NCBI GenBank assembly: GCA_007693605.1
Contig: REDG01000031.1
Coordinates: forward strand, 1-41,811
Direction of reading: 5' to 3'
Length of the DNA: 41,811 nucleotides
Source: Bradymonadales bacterium
GTDB lineage: Bacteria > Bdellovibrionota > UBA2394
The notes beneath the pieces are model-generated. The model was not told the DNA's origin. It made no database searches and saw only the letters and a list, made by a program, of their open reading frames with translations. Each line of letters opens with the position of its first letter. Positions within the stretch are counted from its first letter, which is position 1. Both the position numbers and the translations under genes were made by a program. Shown here one piece after another: positions 1 to 8,948 of this stretch.

Positions 1-63
1 GATGCCACTCGAGAAGCGCAGCGACGCAGCCGCCGAAGTAGATGGGCCCTTAGCGACAGTCCC
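1..63 (+). repeat. Dispersed inverted-repeat element, copy 1 (right half, cut by window edge)
   Basis: The stretch holds the conserved core (CTCGAGAAGCGCAGCGACGC) followed by the right terminal repeat, GATGGGCCCTTAGCGACAGT and CCC. It matches the right half of the complete copy at 31978-32101 with few changes. The left half would lie before the window. It ends about 55 bases before sucC, so it sits in that gene's upstream region. Confidence 0.85.
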
Positions 64-118
64 CAAATGTGGAAAATTCGTATCGCCCAATAATCCAGCA
101 TTTGATACTCCATAGTTT

Positions 119-1291
119 ATGAAGATTCATGAATATCAAGCTAAGGCTCTCCTTCGAAAATTTAGCGTGCCGGTTGCTCAGGGGGAACTTCTCACTGAGA
201 TTTCTCAACTGCCGGAGCTCTACAAGAAATTGGGAGCCCCCGTGGTGGCGGTTAAGGCCCAAATTCATGCGGGGGGTCGGGGTAAGGGAGGAGGCGTTAA
301 GATTGTAAAATCTTTAGAGGAGGCTAAGACCCAAGCCGAAAAGATTCTGGGAATGACTTTAGTGACTCCTCAGACCGGACCTGAGGGCCAAGTCGTCAAG
401 AAGGTCTATCTTGAAGCGGGAGCAGAGATCGCCAAAGAGATGTACCTGGCCATTCTATTGAATCGAGAGAGTTCAGAACTCATTTTTGTAGCATCCGCTG
501 AAGGCGGAATGGAGATTGAGGAACTCGCTGAGACCCATCCGGAGAAAATCTTTCAATTCCCGATTGATCCTCTGATTGGATTCCGATCCTTTCAAGCCAG
601 AGAACTCGCCTCTCAGCTAGGTCTCGAGCCTAAAACTCACGGAGCCTTCTATCGCTTTTGCCTGGGATTGATTGAGGCCTATATCAAGCTCGATGCCAGC
701 TTGATTGAAATCAATCCCCTAGTTCTGACCAAGTCTTCTGAATTCGTCGCCTTGGATGCCAAGATGACTTTTGATGACAATGCCCTTTACCGACAGAAAG
801 AAGTCGCGGCTCTTCGAGATCTTGACGAAGAAGATCCTCTAGAAATGGAGGCCGCCGAATATGGAATGAGTTATATCTCTCTCGACGGTCAGATAGGCTG
901 TATGGTCAATGGCGCCGGGCTGGCGATGGCGACCATGGATGTCATTAAGCTGGCGGGAGCCGAGCCAGCAAACTTTCTAGATGTTGGAGGCAGCGCCTCA
1001 GAAGAAGCCGTTACAGCAGCTTTCAAGATTATTCTCAAAGACCCAAAAGTGAAGGCCATACTGGTGAATATTTTTGGGGGGATCATGAAATGCGATATCA
1101 TTGCAAACGGGATTATCAATGCGGCCAAAGCCACCGGCTTGAAGCTCCCTTTGGTGGTGCGCCTTCAGGGCACCCACGCTACCGAAGGGCGGCAACTTCT
1201 GGCCAAGTCGGGCTTGGCCGTGATCACAGCAGAGAGCATTGACGAAGCCGCTCAAAAAGTTGTGGAAGCCGCAAAAAAACAAGCCGCCTAA
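119..1291 (+). CDS. sucC: Succinate-CoA ligase (ADP-forming), beta subunit
   Basis: This is the beta subunit of the TCA-cycle enzyme that converts succinyl-CoA to succinate with formation of ATP or GTP; it acts as a cytosolic complex with SucD. The 390 residues match the family length. It opens with the typical [15 protein letters not shown], has the ATP-grasp glycine-rich stretch [10 protein letters not shown] near residue 55, and carries the C-terminal ligase part with [11 protein letters not shown] and [11 protein letters not shown]. sucD follows after 17 bases, so the two form one operon. The Shine-Dalgarno is weak, and the start rests on the family N-terminus. A copy of the dispersed repeat lies just upstream. 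Confidence 0.97.
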   Translation: MKIHEYQAKALLRKFSVPVAQGELLTEISQLPELYKKLGAPVVAVKAQIHAGGRGKGGGVKIVKSLEEAKTQAEKILGMTLVTPQTGPEGQVVKKVYLEAGAEIAKEMYLAILLNRESSELIFVASAEGGMEIEELAETHPEKIFQFPIDPLIGFRSFQARELASQLGLEPKTHGAFYRFCLGLIEAYIKLDASLIEINPLVLTKSSEFVALDAKMTFDDNALYRQKEVAALRDLDEEDPLEMEAAEYGMSYISLDGQIGCMVNGAGLAMATMDVIKLAGAEPANFLDVGGSASEEAVTAAFKIILKDPKVKAILVNIFGGIMKCDIIANGIINAAKATGLKLPLVVRLQGTHATEGRQLLAKSGLAVITAESIDEAAQKVVEAAKKQAA

Positions 1292-1308
1292 AACAGTTGG
1301 GAGAAATA

Positions 1309-2199
1309 ATGTCGATACTGGTGACAAAGAAAACAAAAGTAGTGATTCAGGGAATTACGGGCAAAGCGGGATGGTTTCACGCTCGTCAGTCTTTAGACTA
1401 TGGCACCCAAGTGGTGGGTGGAGTAACCCCAGGCAAAGGGGGAACTTTTATGGAAGAAGGGCCTCATCGTTTGCCGGTCTTTGATTCCGTAAAGGAAGCA
1501 GTGCAAAAGACGGGTGCCGAGGCCAGTGTGATTTTCGTTCCGCCCCCCTTCGCGCCCGATGCGATTTTAGAGGCCGCCTATGCAGGCATTCGTTTGATCG
1601 TCACGATCACTGAGGGAATACCGATTAACGATATGATCTCGGTGAAAAGAGATTTGAGCCGATTTCCGGATCTTCTCTTAGTCGGGCCCAACTGCCCGGG
1701 TGTCACCACCATTGGCGAGAGCCGTTTAGGCATTCAGCCCGGCAATATCGGAAAGGCGGGCAAGGTGGGGGTTTTGTCTCGCTCGGGAACGCTGACCTAC
1801 GAAGCCGTCAATCAGGTCAGTCTAGAGGGATTGGGCGCAACCACCTGTGTGGGAATTGGGGGAGATCCAATTCATGGGGCCAACTTCATTGATATCCTGA
1901 GCCGCTTCAAAGAGGACTCGAAGACCCAAGGAATTGTCATGATTGGCGAGATTGGGGGCTCTGAAGAAGAAGAGGCGGCGGAGTGGATCTCAAAGAACTT
2001 AAAGGATAAGCCGGTTGTAAGCTTTATTGCCGGAGCCACGGCCCCCAAGGGGAAACGGATGGGTCATGCCGGAGCCATCATTTCGGGCGGAAAAGGGACA
2101 GCTCAAGGAAAGATGGAATCTCTTCGAAAAGCCGGAGTGATTGTGGTAGATACACCAGCACAAATTGGAGCCGCCATGAAAAAGGCCTTGGCCGCATAG
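1309..2199 (+). CDS. sucD: Succinate-CoA ligase, alpha subunit
   Basis: The alpha subunit carries the phosphohistidine of succinyl-CoA synthetase and binds CoA. The 296 residues begin [21 protein letters not shown] (a Rossmann CoA-binding domain). They include GPNCPGV in the middle and the active-site histidine in [10 protein letters not shown] near the C-terminus. The ATG at 1309 is chosen because GGGAG sits 6 bases upstream and the family starts here. A TTG at 1297 in the same frame would add four residues but lies on top of the ribosome site. It is cotranscribed with sucC, and ndk follows after about 65 bases. Confidence 0.97.
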   Translation: MSILVTKKTKVVIQGITGKAGWFHARQSLDYGTQVVGGVTPGKGGTFMEEGPHRLPVFDSVKEAVQKTGAEASVIFVPPPFAPDAILEAAYAGIRLIVTITEGIPINDMISVKRDLSRFPDLLLVGPNCPGVTTIGESRLGIQPGNIGKAGKVGVLSRSGTLTYEAVNQVSLEGLGATTCVGIGGDPIHGANFIDILSRFKEDSKTQGIVMIGEIGGSEEEEAAEWISKNLKDKPVVSFIAGATAPKGKRMGHAGAIISGGKGTAQGKMESLRKAGVIVVDTPAQIGAAMKKALAA

Positions 2200-2222
2200 A
2201 GACTCAACGACTTAACACGAAA

Positions 2223-2242
2223 TTTATTTAGAGAGAAATAAA
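2223..2242 (+). other. AT-rich hairpin before ndk
   Basis: A perfect 7-bp inverted repeat, TTTATTT and AAATAAA, flanks the purine loop AGAGAG between sucD and ndk. It lies just upstream of the ndk ribosome site. The stem is only A/T, so it is weak. It has no following T tract and does not look like a terminator. Confidence 0.3.
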
Positions 2243-2263
2243 GAGAAAAGAGGACAGATCAAG

Positions 2264-2686
2264 ATGGAAAGAACGCTCAGCATCATCAAACCCGACGCCG
2301 TTAAAAAAAATGTGATCGGAAAGATTTTAACTCGCTTCGAAGACGCCGGCCTTAAAATCCTTGCTGCAAAGAAGATTCAGTTAACAAGACCCCAAGCAGA
2401 GGCTTTCTATGAAGTCCATAAAGACCGACCTTTTTTTCCCGCTCTTGTGGAGTTCATGACGAGTGGGCCTGTTTTTGTGAGCGTGCTAGAGGGAGAGTCC
2501 GCAATCTCTAAAAATAGAGAACTGATGGGAGCAACCAACCCTAAAGAGGCTAAGGCCGGGACCATTCGAGCCGATTTTGCCGAGAGTATTGATGCAAATG
2601 CGGTTCACGGCAGCGACGCCGCTGAAACTGCCGAGAGAGAAATTCGGTTCTTTTTTAACGCCACCGAGATTGAGAACTGGAAGTAA
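2264..2686 (+). CDS. ndk: Nucleoside diphosphate kinase
   Basis: It transfers the gamma phosphate between nucleoside triphosphates and diphosphates through a phosphohistidine, keeping NTP pools balanced in the cytosol. The 140 residues equal the family length. The start is [19 protein letters not shown], and the catalytic histidine lies in [16 protein letters not shown], the standard signature. The ribosome site GAGGA precedes the ATG. Its place after sucCD makes sense: the phosphotransfer can exchange GTP and ATP made by succinyl-CoA synthetase. The gene is complete, with no unusual residues. Confidence 0.97.
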   Translation: MERTLSIIKPDAVKKNVIGKILTRFEDAGLKILAAKKIQLTRPQAEAFYEVHKDRPFFPALVEFMTSGPVFVSVLEGESAISKNRELMGATNPKEAKAGTIRADFAESIDANAVHGSDAAETAEREIRFFFNATEIENWK

Positions 2687-2719
2687 GCATAGGGAGAACT
2701 TCTTTCGAGAAGTGTCGTG

Positions 2720-3823
2720 ATGAATGAAGCACTGAAATTTCCCGAACCTCAAGGCTCTGTCTTAGAGCAGCCTTGGTTGTTTTTTGACGAGGAGATCGAA
2801 GCGGCTGAAGAAAGGCTTCTGGCTTTCGGCGTGAAAAACTACCATGCCAAAAGCTTTACTCACTTTGTTTATCAGCTGGGGGTCTTGGAGCCTTCTAAAA
2901 TGCTGAGTCTCAGTCGAGACTTTCGAAAGCGTTTGCAAGACTGCGTCGACACCCGCCTCTTGCCCATCAAGAAAAGACTGGTTTCGAAGGACGGGACAGT
3001 GAAGTTTCTTTTCGAGGTCCGCGGGCCCAAGTCCTTAGAAGAAATTGAAGCGGTCTATATTCCAGAAAAATCAAGAGTGACCCTCTGTGTGAGCTCTCAG
3101 GTGGGTTGCAAAATGGGTTGCCGTTTTTGCCTGACAGCCCAGCTCGGATTTCGTGCGAACTTAAGTGCGGGAGATATTGTTCGACAGGTGATGACGGTGA
3201 ATGCCGATCCGGAACTTCGTCCCGTGACCAATATTGTGTTCATGGGAATGGGAGAACCTTTTGATAATTTAGACGAAGTGCGAAAGGCCACCAAGATCCT
3301 TACGCACGAGAGAGGCTTAAAACTCTCGGCTCGTAAGATTTGCGTCTCTACGGTTGGCCTTGCCGATCGAATTGATTCTCTCACCAAAGAAGAGCCCTTT
3401 CGATTGGCCGTTTCTTTAAACTCTTCGGATGATGTGAGCAGAAATGAAGTCATGCCCATCAACCGACGATGGAATCTTGAACGACTCTTGGAGAGTTGTC
3501 TTCGCTACAGCCAAAGAACAAACAAAAAAGTCACTTTTGAATACATTCTCATGAAAGGGGTGACGGATCGTGATGAAGACCTTCGAAATCTAGTACGACT
3601 CCTCTCCCCCATCCCCTGCAAACTAAATTTGATTCCTTACAATGAGAGCCCTTTTACCCCCTTCAAGAGACCGACAGAGGAACGAATTTTGGAGTTCCAT
3701 GCCGGACTTCTGAAGGCTCAGTTTCCTGTCTTCATTCGAAAGAATCGGGGCAATGATATCTTTGCCGCCTGCGGGATGCTCAAAAGGGTCGATCCTCAAA
3801 GCTCTGTAATTCCAGAGGCTTAG
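2720..3823 (+). CDS. rlmN: 23S rRNA A2503 / tRNA A37 C2-methyltransferase (radical SAM)
   Basis: A radical-SAM enzyme that methylates C2 of A2503 in 23S rRNA and A37 in some tRNAs. The Fe-S motif CKMGCRFCLT (CxxxCxxC) is near residue 130, and GEPFDN follows. The active-site cysteine is expected in NDIFAACGML near the C-terminus. The 367 residues are normal for RlmN. An in-frame GTG lies three bases before the ATG at 2720; either could start translation. It follows ndk by about 33 bases and is probably in the same transcript. Confidence 0.95.
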   Translation: MNEALKFPEPQGSVLEQPWLFFDEEIEAAEERLLAFGVKNYHAKSFTHFVYQLGVLEPSKMLSLSRDFRKRLQDCVDTRLLPIKKRLVSKDGTVKFLFEVRGPKSLEEIEAVYIPEKSRVTLCVSSQVGCKMGCRFCLTAQLGFRANLSAGDIVRQVMTVNADPELRPVTNIVFMGMGEPFDNLDEVRKATKILTHERGLKLSARKICVSTVGLADRIDSLTKEEPFRLAVSLNSSDDVSRNEVMPINRRWNLERLLESCLRYSQRTNKKVTFEYILMKGVTDRDEDLRNLVRLLSPIPCKLNLIPYNESPFTPFKRPTEERILEFHAGLLKAQFPVFIRKNRGNDIFAACGMLKRVDPQSSVIPEA

Positions 3824-3869
3824 GCTCATCTCCCCGAAAGGCTTCGTCTCTTGTTAAACTGTAAGAGAG

Positions 3870-4175
3870 ATGAGTCTTGAAGCGCTTTATATTTCAGCCG
3901 TGGTCTTTTCGTTGCTGGCGACCAACTGCCTGATCTTACTGACCCGACAGCTTCATCAGCTAAAGAAGGCTCCCGAAGAGGCCGATTATCTGGCTCTTGA
4001 GCGAGAGATGAAGCAAATGGAGTTTAAGTTGGAGAGCCAGGGCCAAGAAGTTTTGGATCTTCAGCTTCGGTTGGAAGAGTTAAAAGAGCAACTCGCCAAA
4101 GAGGTTGCCGAGAAAAACAGCCTATCCAACCCCGAGTCCCCCACCGAACAAGCTCCCCAAAGAGCGGCCTCTTAG
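3870..4175 (+). CDS. Small membrane-anchored coiled-coil protein
   Basis: I do not recognise this family. The 101 residues hold one N-terminal membrane segment (about residues 5-25, ending in LLTRQLHQ). A charged, Leu/Glu-rich coiled-coil stretch follows (about residues 35-85), then a short Ser/Pro tail. This layout suggests a single-pass inner-membrane protein with a cytoplasmic or periplasmic coil. AAGAGAG lies just before the ATG. It follows rlmN by 46 bases. Codon use resembles its neighbours, so it is probably a real gene. Confidence 0.6.
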   Translation: MSLEALYISAVVFSLLATNCLILLTRQLHQLKKAPEEADYLALEREMKQMEFKLESQGQEVLDLQLRLEELKEQLAKEVAEKNSLSNPESPTEQAPQRAAS

Positions 4176-4261
4176 CTGCTTTCCTTACTTAATCATTGTC
4201 ATTCCCCGCATCTTCGAGAGCTCGATTGGCTGCCCCCCCAGACCATAAATGCCTTTAAAGG

Positions 4262-4451
4262 GTGGAATGCGATGCCCCACAGTGCGGCAGTCATTTCGTC
4301 ATGCACAGATCGGCGCCAGCAGCCGAGTCGTCAGCCGCCATTCGAGAAAATCGGGCAGAATGGGCCTCAATTCATGCTCCAAGCGGGGCTGGCGACGGGT
4401 GCCATCAAGATCGGTTTCAAGGCCATTGACCCCAATTTCGTGACGAGCTAG
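4262..4451 (+). pseudogene. Possible decayed zinc-ribbon-like gene
   Basis: The gap between the coiled-coil gene and rng carries protein-like text in two frames. One frame, from a GTG at 4262, reads VECDAPQCGSHFVMHRSAP and stops near 4424. A second frame, from ATG 4272 to TAG 4451 (59 codons), ends GLATGAIKIGFKAIDPNF. Neither has a good ribosome site (only AAAGG near 4258). The C-x4-C-G motif hints at a zinc ribbon, and a frame change would be needed to join the halves. It could equally be non-coding. Confidence 0.25.
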
Positions 4452-4466
4452 CCTGGGGTTTAAGAA

Positions 4467-4841
4467 ATGGGTAAAGAACGAATGTTGCAGTCTATAGGAC
4501 GAATTCTTAGAATTTCGCTTTTAAGCGAATGGATTGCCAGCATCGTCAAATTGTTCAAAGTCCCCGAAGCCTCGCTAGGTCTCACGGGGACGATGTCTCA
4601 AGATCTCTTCAAGCTAAACCCCTCTCAAACAGAAAGCCGCCTGGGCGAAATCCTTTTTCGACATCCTCTGCTCTCTGCTTTGGTAGACCGCCTAAAGCAT
4701 GCCTTGAAGCTCTTGAAACCTCAGAAGGAAGGTCAATACAGTGGCAAAAAAGATTTTAATCAATTCAACCCCTCAGGAAACCCGAATTGCGCTCGTCGAA
4801 GACGGGCGAATTTCAGAAATTTTTCTAGAGCGCAATGCTGA
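4467..4841 (+). CDS. Hypothetical protein overlapping the rng start
   Basis: I do not recognise this 124-residue frame. The first 85 residues look protein-like: hydrophobic and basic with amphipathic helices (SLLSEWIASIVKLFK, then HPLLSALVDRLKHALKLL). The last 35 lie inside rng in another frame and are Arg/Asn-rich, unlike a natural domain. The overlap of about 100 bases is unusual. Either the gene is real and reads into rng, which would couple the two, or it has lost its stop codon, or it is not coding. Confidence 0.35.
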   Translation: MGKERMLQSIGRILRISLLSEWIASIVKLFKVPEASLGLTGTMSQDLFKLNPSQTESRLGEILFRHPLLSALVDRLKHALKLLKPQKEGQYSGKKDFNQFNPSGNPNCARRRRANFRNFSRAQC

Positions 4842-6705
4842 CAAAGGAATTGTAGGCAATATCTATAAGGGAAAAGTCGTCCGAGTCCTTCCGGGAATGC
4901 AGGCGGCCTTTGTCGATATTGGGCATGAACGAGCAGCCTTTCTCTACGCTGGGGACTTTGTTCCGACACAAGCCAAGGGCGAAGATGCCGACTTCGGAGA
5001 AGAAGAGCCCGGCCGCAGACGCCGCAGAAGCTCCGAGGAGATTCCCCCCATTGCCGAGCTGGTAAAGCCAGGGCAGGAAATTCTCTGTCAAGTCGCAAAG
5101 GGCCCCCTAGGCACCAAGGGGGCAAGACTCACCTGCCATATCTCTTTGCCCGGAAGATTTTTGGTCTTTATGCCCGGCTTAAAACACAACGGGGTTTCTC
5201 GAAAGATTGAAAGTTACGACGCCCGTAAGAAGCTTAAAAAGCTCATGGATCAACATCGCTCGAAAGAGGGGGGCTTTATTGTCAGAACCGCTGCGGCCGG
5301 AGATGGAATTGAAGCCAAGCTTTTGAAGGCGGATGTTGAGTATTTGTTGAGCCTTTGGCAAAAGGTGCATCGAAAGTACAAGAACTCAGGCGCGCCCAAG
5401 CTACTTCACTACGACCTCGATCTTACCACTCGCATGATCCGAGATCATTTAGATGAAGAAATCGACTTCATGATTGTGGATTCTGCAATTGAACATAAGA
5501 AGGTGCTCCGCTTTCTTAAAAGTTTTCAGCCTGAATTGAAAAACAAAGTAGAATTCTATCAAGACCCCATTCCACTTTTTGATCGCTTTCATGTGGAGGC
5601 TGAGATTCAGCGCGCTCTGAACAAACGAGTCTGGCTGAAGAGTGGCGGCTACTTGATCATTGAATCTACTGAAGCTCTCTCTACCATTGATGTGAACACC
5701 GGAAGATTTGTTGGAAAGAAAAACTTAGAGGAAACCATCCTCAGGACGAATCTAGAGGCCGCAGAAGAGATTGTTCGACAGCTCAGACTCCGCAATATGG
5801 GAGGCATTATCATTATCGATTTTATCGATATGGAGAAGGAATCTTCGAAGGAACAAGTCTACCGACACCTTGAGCAACTGGTTCGGGACGACAAACAAAA
5901 GACCACCATTCTTAAGATTTCCAATTTGGGCCTCATCGAGATGACTCGAAAGAGAAGTCGAGAACCCCTCCATCGGTTTTTGACCAAGACCTGCCCAACT
6001 TGCGACGGTCGAGCTTTCGTCAAAAATCCGGTCAGTTTGGCCCACCAAGCTCTTAGGGATTTGCGTCGAGAACTTCCCGGCATCTCTGCCGACTATGTCC
6101 ATCTTGGCGTGCATCCAGAAGTCTTTCAGATTTTGAACGGCCCAGAAAACCAAGCCCTCATGGCGCTAGAAAAGAATTTTCAAAAGGGAATCAAGCTTCA
6201 CTCAGAGGCGAGTTTTCATTACGAGCAGATTTCCATTAATCCTTCGACCGAGTCGAAGCCAAAATTGGGGCCGCCACCCTGCCTTCAGCTAGAGGCCCTC
6301 GATAAGATTGTTACCGCAGAGGCGATTGATGACGAAGACGAGAGCTATGGCGAAGAGGACTATCAGAAAGATGTGGCAGAGATTCAAGCCGTTCGAAGGG
6401 CCCAACTTGAAGAAGCAGAGAAGAAACTTTCTCGAAAGTCTGGGATCGAACAGGCTTCTTCGGCTGAGTCTTCGGAGAATGGCAACGAAGGCTTCAGCCC
6501 CCACGAGGATTTGGTGAAAATTGAGCCCCCTGATCAAGAGAGTGACACAGAGGACGACGACGGCGTCGAGAGTCCGGTGATTCGTGAAAGAGCAGAGTTT
6601 GGTGGACCAGAAGACGAGCTTGATTCAGACGAGCTGGACTCTGATGAGATCGAAGAAGAAGGGGTGGCCGCCCCCGAAGACCAGGAGTTTAAGGGCCGAG
6701 CTTAG
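4741..6705 (+). CDS. rng: Ribonuclease G/E family endoribonuclease
   Basis: An endonuclease that cuts single-stranded A/U-rich RNA in rRNA maturation and mRNA decay. The S1 domain spans about residues 36-130 (GNIYKGKVVRVLPGMQAAF). It is interrupted near residues 78-100 by an acidic then Arg-rich insert. Two catalytic aspartates are visible in STIDVNTGRF (about 318) and IIIIDFIDM (about 360). The zinc-link motif CPTCDG is near 418. Past residue 530 comes a very acidic tail not found in the shorter E. coli RNase G; it may serve as a scaffold. GTG 4741 is chosen for the GGAAGG upstream and the family start MAKKILIN. Confidence 0.93.
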   Translation: MAKKILINSTPQETRIALVEDGRISEIFLERNADKGIVGNIYKGKVVRVLPGMQAAFVDIGHERAAFLYAGDFVPTQAKGEDADFGEEEPGRRRRRSSEEIPPIAELVKPGQEILCQVAKGPLGTKGARLTCHISLPGRFLVFMPGLKHNGVSRKIESYDARKKLKKLMDQHRSKEGGFIVRTAAAGDGIEAKLLKADVEYLLSLWQKVHRKYKNSGAPKLLHYDLDLTTRMIRDHLDEEIDFMIVDSAIEHKKVLRFLKSFQPELKNKVEFYQDPIPLFDRFHVEAEIQRALNKRVWLKSGGYLIIESTEALSTIDVNTGRFVGKKNLEETILRTNLEAAEEIVRQLRLRNMGGIIIIDFIDMEKESSKEQVYRHLEQLVRDDKQKTTILKISNLGLIEMTRKRSREPLHRFLTKTCPTCDGRAFVKNPVSLAHQALRDLRRELPGISADYVHLGVHPEVFQILNGPENQALMALEKNFQKGIKLHSEASFHYEQISINPSTESKPKLGPPPCLQLEALDKIVTAEAIDDEDESYGEEDYQKDVAEIQAVRRAQLEEAEKKLSRKSGIEQASSAESSENGNEGFSPHEDLVKIEPPDQESDTEDDDGVESPVIRERAEFGGPEDELDSDELDSDEIEEEGVAAPEDQEFKGRA

Positions 6706-6715
6706 GCAGGGGCCC

Positions 6716-7426
6716 TCAAATGGGTGGGGGAAGATCTCCACAAGCTCTTAAGGGAGCAATCGTGGGTTGCCCCTCGTCCCCACCAATTTCTATAAAGGCG
6801 TCCGTGGGACTCAGCCCAGCCGGGTTCGGCTTCAACCGAAAACCCGGCAGGTCGCCAATGCCCTCTTGAGAGGGGCATCGATTGCAACTCCGACCCGCAA
6901 AAATAGGAACAGGAATGGCAGAGAGCTGCTCAATCAGGCTTTGGGTCGCTCTCTCTTCCTGATCGAAGGCAAAACAACCATAGGCCACTACATAGTACCG
7001 ATTGGGAACAAGCTGATTATTGATTTCCTCTGTAAAGGGCAGCAAAAACTCAACAATCACCTGAAGGGCTCTTCGCCTCAAGGGAACAACTGGGGCGGTA
7101 GCCGAAGCGCTGGCAAAAAAGTTCTCGGGAAAAAAAGGCCTGCCTTCTAAAAGGGCTCGATGCCAGAAAACTCGCAGCTCGTTCTGTTGGTTGACCAAGG
7201 CCGTGGGCAGGGCTCTAAAGGGATCAACAATGGCCGCTTGCGCCTGCAAAAGATCGTAGCTGACAACTGTTCGGTAAGTGACCAAATCAGAAAACTGATT
7301 GAGAATGTCTTGAGCGTTATTACTCGTGTTCATCTCAATCTGAAACTCAAACTCTGGCTCGTCGGGCCCCCCACAGGCCGAGAGCCCGAAACTGATACAA
7401 AACAAAGCCACTAATTTCCTCAACAT
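6716..7426 (-). CDS. Lipoprotein of unknown function
   Basis: I do not recognise this family. The 236 residues begin with a lipoprotein signal, MLRKLVALFCISFGLSACGG, with the lipobox ending at Cys18. The body has no clear domain. It contains several cysteines, among them a C-x2-C pair (CNRCPSQ) near residue 180, which could form disulfides in the periplasm. ATG 7426 is chosen because GGGAGAAG lies just upstream and the signal peptide starts there; the longer frame would put 22 residues before it. It is the second gene of a pair after the lipoprotein gene ending at 7440. Its stop faces that of rng across 10 bases. Confidence 0.7.
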   Translation of the reverse strand: MLRKLVALFCISFGLSACGGPDEPEFEFQIEMNTSNNAQDILNQFSDLVTYRTVVSYDLLQAQAAIVDPFRALPTALVNQQNELRVFWHRALLEGRPFFPENFFASASATAPVVPLRRRALQVIVEFLLPFTEEINNQLVPNRYYVVAYGCFAFDQEERATQSLIEQLSAIPVPIFAGRSCNRCPSQEGIGDLPGFRLKPNPAGLSPTDAFIEIGGDEGQPTIAPLRACGDLPPPI

Positions 7427-7439
7427 CTCTTCTCCCGCT

Positions 7440-8057
7440 TCAATCTGGAAACAACCTAAAACAATTCTCTTGGGCCGGGGTCGGAAGATCAAGCTCTACT
7501 GATCGACTGACCACAAAATCGCCCTGCCTCTTGATTCGAAAGCCATTCGAAAGAGGCTCAGCACCGTAGACCTGCAGGCAATCTGGAAAGCTGGCCTCTT
7601 GGCCATAAAAAACCAAAATGAAAACAAAGCGAGAGTCGGACTCCAAACGGAGATTCGCTCTCTCTTGATCGGTCGAAAAGCTCTGACCATCAAAGACCGT
7701 CGAACCGAAATAACTCGCTAGGCCGTTGCAAGAGTTTGCCGGAGGTGCAAAGCCCTCCCCCAAAACTTGAGGATCTTGAACCAACTCATCTTCAATCACG
7801 CAGCCCCGTAGAAAGGCCTGATAGTCGATGGAATCGAAACTTCCCCCGGGCAGTTCCGGGGGCGGAAGTGTGATATTGCTGTGATAAGTCCCCACGGCCT
7901 CGGTCTCTTGGCCCGCAGAAGGATCGTCCAAGCGAATCAAAAGAACCAGCGAAGGGCTGTCTAAGCCCAAATTCAGCTTCAGGCTCCAGTCTGGGCCAGA
8001 CCCACAGGCCGTCAAGCTGAGAATCAGAAATGACCACAAAAGGCAGCGCCCAAGCAT
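7440..8057 (-). CDS. Lipoprotein of unknown function
   Basis: I do not recognise this family. The 205 residues start with the lipoprotein signal MLGRCLLWSFLILSLTACGS, with lipidation expected at the Cys after LTA. The mature part is rich in beta-type residues and has several cysteines (RGCV, NSCNG, PDCLQ, NCFRL), suggesting a disulfide-bonded periplasmic or outer-membrane-anchored domain. The start at 8057 is chosen for the signal peptide; the frame stays open 75 bases further but adds only a Gly/Arg-rich lead. The next lipoprotein gene follows after 13 bases, so the pair is an operon. rplU diverges upstream. Confidence 0.65.
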   Translation of the reverse strand: MLGRCLLWSFLILSLTACGSGPDWSLKLNLGLDSPSLVLLIRLDDPSAGQETEAVGTYHSNITLPPPELPGGSFDSIDYQAFLRGCVIEDELVQDPQVLGEGFAPPANSCNGLASYFGSTVFDGQSFSTDQERANLRLESDSRFVFILVFYGQEASFPDCLQVYGAEPLSNGFRIKRQGDFVVSRSVELDLPTPAQENCFRLFPD

Positions 8058-8151
8058 TGGCCCCAGTCTATCCAAGAGCCCTCTGGCAAGGCCACGAATT
8101 TTTGCCCCCAGAGCCCCCGGCCCGCGCCCCAATTTTAGGCGGATCTCTTAC

Positions 8152-8181
8152 TTGATCCCTCTGGCCTAGAAGCTGTATGAA
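8152..8181 (+). promoter_or_regulatory. Candidate promoter of rplU-rpmA
   Basis: TTGATC (8152-8157) and TATGAA (8176-8181) are 18 bases apart, about 43 bases before the rplU start. They lie in the gap between rplU and the divergent lipoprotein gene. This resembles a sigma-70 promoter by eye only. Confidence 0.3.
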
Positions 8182-8224
8182 AAGCCTTTGGGGGCAGTAG
8201 CCACTTCTATAGGAGAACAAAGAG

Positions 8225-8566
8225 ATGTTTGCAGTATTTGAGGCCATGGGCCGGCAGTATAAAGTTTCCGTTGGAGATGTGATTCACATAGACCGAATTT
8301 CGGATGAATCGAAGGCCGAACTGCAACCCGGAAGTGAATTGGAGTTTAATCAGGTCTTGATGATCGGAGAACCAGACTCGACAGAAAACTCAAAGCTTGG
8401 AAAGCCCTTTCTGGAAGGCGCTCTCGTTTTGGCCGAGCTCGTCGATAACGACAAAGATGCCAAGGTCATTGCCTTCAAGAAGAAGCGCAGAAAAGGCTAT
8501 CGGAAAAAGATTGGACATCGCCGGCAGTTTAGCTCGGTCGTGATCAAAGAGATTAAAGCCGCTTAA
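8225..8566 (+). CDS. rplU: 50S ribosomal protein bL21
   Basis: A large-subunit protein that binds 23S rRNA. The 113 residues carry the family start MFAVFEAMGRQYKVSVGD and the basic C-terminal signature KKKRRKGYRKKIGHRRQFS. Length is slightly above the usual 103 because of an insert in the acidic middle part (near residues 45-65). AGGAG lies 11 bases before the ATG. rpmA follows after 29 bases and then obgE, the standard order. Confidence 0.96.
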   Translation: MFAVFEAMGRQYKVSVGDVIHIDRISDESKAELQPGSELEFNQVLMIGEPDSTENSKLGKPFLEGALVLAELVDNDKDAKVIAFKKKRRKGYRKKIGHRRQFSSVVIKEIKAA

Positions 8567-8595
8567 TAGACTAAGGGCTTAGGAAGGAATCAGAA

Positions 8596-8859
8596 ATGGC
8601 TCATAAGAAAGCGGGAGGAAGTTCGAAGAATGGACGAGACTCCAATCCTCAGTACCGAGGAGTGAAAAAGTTCGGAGGTCAGCCCGTTCGAGCCGGAAAT
8701 ATTTTGGTTCGACAGGTTGGAAGCAAAATCCATCCGGGCCAAAATGTTGGAATGGGTCGAGACTTCACTCTCTTTGCTCTGACAGACGGTGTTGTTCATT
8801 ACCAACGAAAGGGTCGTGACCGAATGCTGGCCTTGGTACAGCAAGCCGCTTCTGCTTGA
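8596..8859 (+). CDS. rpmA: 50S ribosomal protein bL27
   Basis: A large-subunit protein whose N-terminus reaches the peptidyl-transferase centre. The 87 residues begin [20 protein letters not shown], the classic uncleaved N-terminus without the Firmicute-type leader. GNILVRQVG and [11 protein letters not shown] are also present. The GGAAGG site precedes the ATG. It is cotranscribed with rplU, and the gap of 89 bases to obgE shows no clear terminator. Confidence 0.97.
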   Translation: MAHKKAGGSSKNGRDSNPQYRGVKKFGGQPVRAGNILVRQVGSKIHPGQNVGMGRDFTLFALTDGVVHYQRKGRDRMLALVQQAASA

Positions 8860-8948
8860 GAGACTCAATTTGGATTTGAAGAGAGCGCCGGGGGGCTTTC
8901 GCTTCCGCTTAGTTTCTTGGCTCCACTCCTGAATTCCGAGGAATTGAA

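Noticed and set aside
50..268. A minus-strand frame ending in GDCR-TAA in the first repeat
   Set aside because: It lies antisense to sucC. Only its end comes from the repeat, as in fbpC; the body is not a gene.
6700..6735. A terminator between the convergent rng and lipoprotein genes
   Set aside because: Only AGGGGCCCT and G-rich runs are present; no stem with a T tract.
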